A stretch of 8,632 bases of DNA from JAZDJJ01 sp043804035 (lineage in GTDB: Bacteria; Bacteroidota; Bacteroidia; Palsa-948). Below, in pieces: positions 7,380-8,632 of the stretch; position 1 is the first letter of the stretch; each line of letters opens with the position of its first letter. The stretch is taken from contig JAZDJJ010000143.1 of the NCBI GenBank assembly GCA_043804035.1, forward strand, positions 1 to 8,632, written 5' to 3'. Both the position numbers and the translations under genes were made by a program. The notes beneath the pieces are model-generated. The model had not been told where the DNA came from and made no database searches. It saw nothing but the letters and a program-made list of their open reading frames with translations.

Positions 7380-7383
7380 GATT

Positions 7384-7563
7384 TTAATTATTCTTTTCTA
7401 TCACTTGTTTTCCGCAATAGTATCCACATTCACGACATACGCGGTGGGTGAGCAATGGTGCTCCACAATTAGAACAAGTTGAAAGTGTTGGAGCTGTTGC
7501 CTTGTAATGTGTTCTACGTTTACGACTACGGCTTTTTGAATGTTGGCGTTTTGGATTTGGCAT
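7384..7563 (-). CDS. rpmF: 50S ribosomal protein L32
   Basis: This is a 59-residue protein of the large ribosomal subunit. It begins MPNPKRQHSKSRSRKRRTHY, the basic N-terminus typical of L32 (MP.PKR..SK.R...RR.H), followed by four cysteines in two CxxC pairs, C30-SN-C33 and C43-RE-C46, which fit the zinc-ribbon form of L32. A further Cys lies at 50. The ATG is at 7563 and the stop TAA at 7384-7386. It sits between yceD and plsX, its conserved position in many bacteria. The plsX ATG comes 4 nt after its stop, so translation may be coupled. A 119-nt gap upstream contains a promoter-like box and a perfect palindrome. Confidence 0.97.
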   Translation of the reverse strand: MPNPKRQHSKSRSRKRRTHYKATAPTLSTCSNCGAPLLTHRVCRECGYYCGKQVIEKNN

Positions 7564-7603
7564 AAGAAAAGTATTTAGTAAGTAATTAATAATTGATGTT
7601 GCG

Positions 7604-7611
7604 CAAAATTA
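7604..7611 (-). promoter_or_regulatory. Possible internal -7 promoter box before rpmF
   Basis: The minus strand reads TAATTTTG, matching TAnnTTTG, inside the 119-nt gap between yceD and rpmF. A start near 7597 would give a leader of about 33 nt. I see no TTG at the expected -33 spacing (the nearest fitting one is 28 nt away), so this rests on the single box plus the unusually long gap. Confidence 0.4.
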
Positions 7612-7623
7612 ACAATTGCTTGT

Positions 7624-7637
7624 TAACATTAATGTTA
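7624..7637. promoter_or_regulatory. 14-bp perfect palindrome, possible operator for rpmF-plsX-fabH
   Basis: TAACATTAATGTTA is its own reverse complement and lies 12 bp upstream of the possible -7 box at 7604-7611, where it would cover about -20 to -33. That place suits a dimeric regulator. It does not match the Bacillus FapR site as I know it. AT-rich DNA makes chance palindromes easier, so the role is inferred. Confidence 0.4.
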
Positions 7638-7682
7638 CACAAAAACAGATTGTTGTTAGTTTGCATTTATTATTTTTTAGTT

Positions 7683-8201
7683 TCATTTTATTTTTTTAAG
7701 TGCATCCCATCTATGATCAATTTGTTTTTTATTTTTCAAAAACTTGTTTATTATTTTCAATGATTCAGAATTGCAAGTGCTTGTTCCATTTTCTTTATCG
7801 GGATGAACCCTTCGTACAGGGAGAAGTAAAAAAATATATTCGTACAAAAAATGAGAAATGTCTATTTCGGAATCGGCAGATGAAATAGAAATTATGTCAT
7901 CGCCTTCTTCATAAACATCATTGGTCATGTTTGCAATGAGTTTTTGTTCGCCCCAAACGGGCATATCAAAATCATCACCGCATCGGTCGCAAAACACATT
8001 GATAGTTCCTTCTAATTTGAAAGTAAATATAAACACATCAGGTTCTTTCAACAAAGTAACATGAGCGATGATATTGGCTTTTTTTATTTCAGAATAATCC
8101 CGCTCTTGAAAAAAGGAATTACAGATATGGAATTTAAAAATATGTTCTCCATTTTTTAGTCCTGCAAAAGAAATAATATATGGATTGTTGAGATTTTTCA
8201 T
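7683..8201 (-). CDS. yceD: YceD family protein (DUF177), 23S rRNA accumulation protein homologue
   Basis: This is a small cytosolic protein, 172 residues from ATG at 8201. Family marks: the start MKNLNNPYIISFAGLKNGEH, the strand block FKLEGTINVFCDRCGDDFDM (61-80) with a CxxC pair at C71/C74, the signature EIDISHFLYEYIFLLLPVRR (112-131) followed by VHP, and the Bacteroidota tail DHRWDALKKI (162-171). Homologues lie next to rpmF in many phyla, and the E. coli protein is linked to 23S rRNA accumulation, so a role in large-subunit assembly is the best guess. An upstream ATG at 8264 would add 21 residues but would overlap rpmH in another frame and is not like the family N-terminus, so I prefer 8201, 31 nt after rpmH. 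The gap to rpmF is 119 nt. Confidence 0.9.
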   Translation of the reverse strand: MKNLNNPYIISFAGLKNGEHIFKFHICNSFFQERDYSEIKKANIIAHVTLLKEPDVFIFTFKLEGTINVFCDRCGDDFDMPVWGEQKLIANMTNDVYEEGDDIISISSADSEIDISHFLYEYIFLLLPVRRVHPDKENGTSTCNSESLKIINKFLKNKKQIDHRWDALKKIK

Positions 8202-8232
8202 GTCGCCCCAAGAATATATATGGAAGATATTA

Positions 8233-8391
8233 CTATCTCTTATGAAGTTTCTCATCAGAAACACTTATCCGTTTCCTCCCTTTTCTTCTTCTGGCAGATA
8301 TCGTTCTTCTGCCATTTGGACTGGACATACGTTCGCGGAAGCCATGCTTGTTTCTTCTTTTTCGCTGCGATGGTTGAAATGTACGTTTCAT
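8233..8391 (-). CDS. rpmH: 50S ribosomal protein L34
   Basis: This is a 52-residue, very basic protein of the large ribosomal subunit. The translation begins MKRTFQPSQRKRRNKHGFRE and continues RMSSPNGRRTISARRRKGRK, an almost textbook L34 sequence (MKRTFQPS..KR...HGFR.RM....GR..L..RR.KGR). A short tail, RISVSDEKLHKR, follows the core. ATG is at 8391 and stop TAG at 8233-8235. It is the first gene of the minus-strand cluster, about 40 nt downstream of the probable transcript start, and yceD follows 31 nt later. In many bacteria rpmH sits with rnpA near the origin. Here no rnpA is visible within the window. Confidence 0.97.
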   Translation of the reverse strand: MKRTFQPSQRKRRNKHGFRERMSSPNGRRTISARRRKGRKRISVSDEKLHKR

Positions 8392-8437
8392 AATAAAAAC
8401 GAATTAATGATTAACGATTGATCTTTTAAAAAAGGAA

Positions 8438-8445
8438 CAAAGATA
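8438..8445 (-). promoter_or_regulatory. Bacteroidota -7 promoter element for the rpmH-yceD-rpmF-plsX-fabH cluster
   Basis: The minus strand reads TATCTTTG, identical to the box upstream of ahcY and a full match to TAnnTTTG. A start near 8431 leaves a leader of about 40 nt before the rpmH ATG. No TTG -33 box is seen at standard spacing. Confidence 0.7.
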
Positions 8446-8518
8446 AAATGTTTTTGGTTCTGAAAATTTCCGAAAATTTATTTTAACTTATGGGCGGTTC
8501 CAAAAATTCAAAAAACAC

Positions 8519-8620
8519 TTAACCACAAAGTCCACTAAGAAATCACAAAGTCCACAAAGCATTGATTTTATTGAGTTCTTCGTGTTCTTTGTGAAATGAC
8601 TTTGTGTGCTCCGTGGTTAA
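8519..8620. repeat. Dispersed imperfect palindromic element (intact copy)
   Basis: The left arm (8519-8559) starts TTAACCACAAAG and the right arm (8578-8620) ends CTCCGTGGTTAA. Aligned as reverse complements, the arms share TTAACCAC, CAC.AAG, TCACAAAG and CAC.AAG blocks with scattered mismatches, around an AT-rich loop of about 18 nt. Each arm is itself built of short CAC(A/G)AAG-like units. No coding frame is apparent. A decayed relative lies at 1499-1574, which supports a dispersed family. Similar CCACxxAG repeats are common between genes in environmental Bacteroidota and related genomes, as I recall. Confidence 0.75.
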
Positions 8621-8632
8621 AAATCAATTTCT

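Noticed and set aside
8202..8264. N-terminal extension of the YceD protein from ATG 8264
   Set aside because: It overlaps the end of rpmH in another frame and does not resemble family N-termini. ATG at 8201 fits length and spacing.
8185..8421. Plus-strand open frame over the rpmH region
   Set aside because: The opposite strand encodes an unmistakable L34, so this is its antisense shadow.

Overview
The window looks like a piece of a low-GC Bacteroidota chromosome. The evidence is the RecO, YceD (DUF177), PlsX and FabH sequences, two copies of the promoter box TATCTTTG (a match to the Bacteroidota -7 consensus TAnnTTTG), weak Shine-Dalgarno signals, and a large secreted repeat protein of the type common in gliding/T9SS-bearing members of the phylum. 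I cannot name a genus.

Layout, left to right. 1-938 (minus) is the 5' part of a long secreted protein built of near-identical ~135-residue repeats; it runs off the left edge. Immediately upstream of its start lies an AT-rich tandem array of ~71-bp units (about 945-1500), followed by a degenerate copy of a dispersed palindromic element (1499-1574) and about 180 bp in which I see nothing. 1759-3081 (minus) is S-adenosylhomocysteine hydrolase (ahcY). Divergent from it, 3162-4424 (plus) is a fused SpmA-SpmB-type membrane protein. The 4425-4588 gap separates convergent genes and has no convincing terminator.

From 8445 leftwards to 4589 there is a co-directional minus-strand cluster: promoter, rpmH (L34), yceD/DUF177, rpmF (L32), plsX, fabH, recO. 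rpmH and rpmF are short genes identified by translating the minus strand. The core yceD-rpmF-plsX-fabH is the widely conserved link between ribosome assembly and the start of fatty acid/phospholipid synthesis. PlsX makes acyl-phosphate from acyl-ACP, and FabH starts chain elongation. Here L34 leads the cluster and recO trails it after an 87-nt gap containing an inverted repeat. plsX is split by an 11-A homopolymer: an ATG-started N-terminal part (39 codons before the run) and the rest of the gene are in different frames, and removing one A restores a normal 314-residue PlsX.

The right end (8519-8620) is an intact copy of the dispersed palindromic element. Most of the window is housekeeping. 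The parts deserving a second look are the plsX homopolymer frameshift, the minisatellite that forms the whole upstream region of the surface-protein gene, the near-identical repeats in that gene, the palindrome before rpmF, and the inverted repeat at the recO start. I did not find a clear novel defence, mobile or biosynthetic system.
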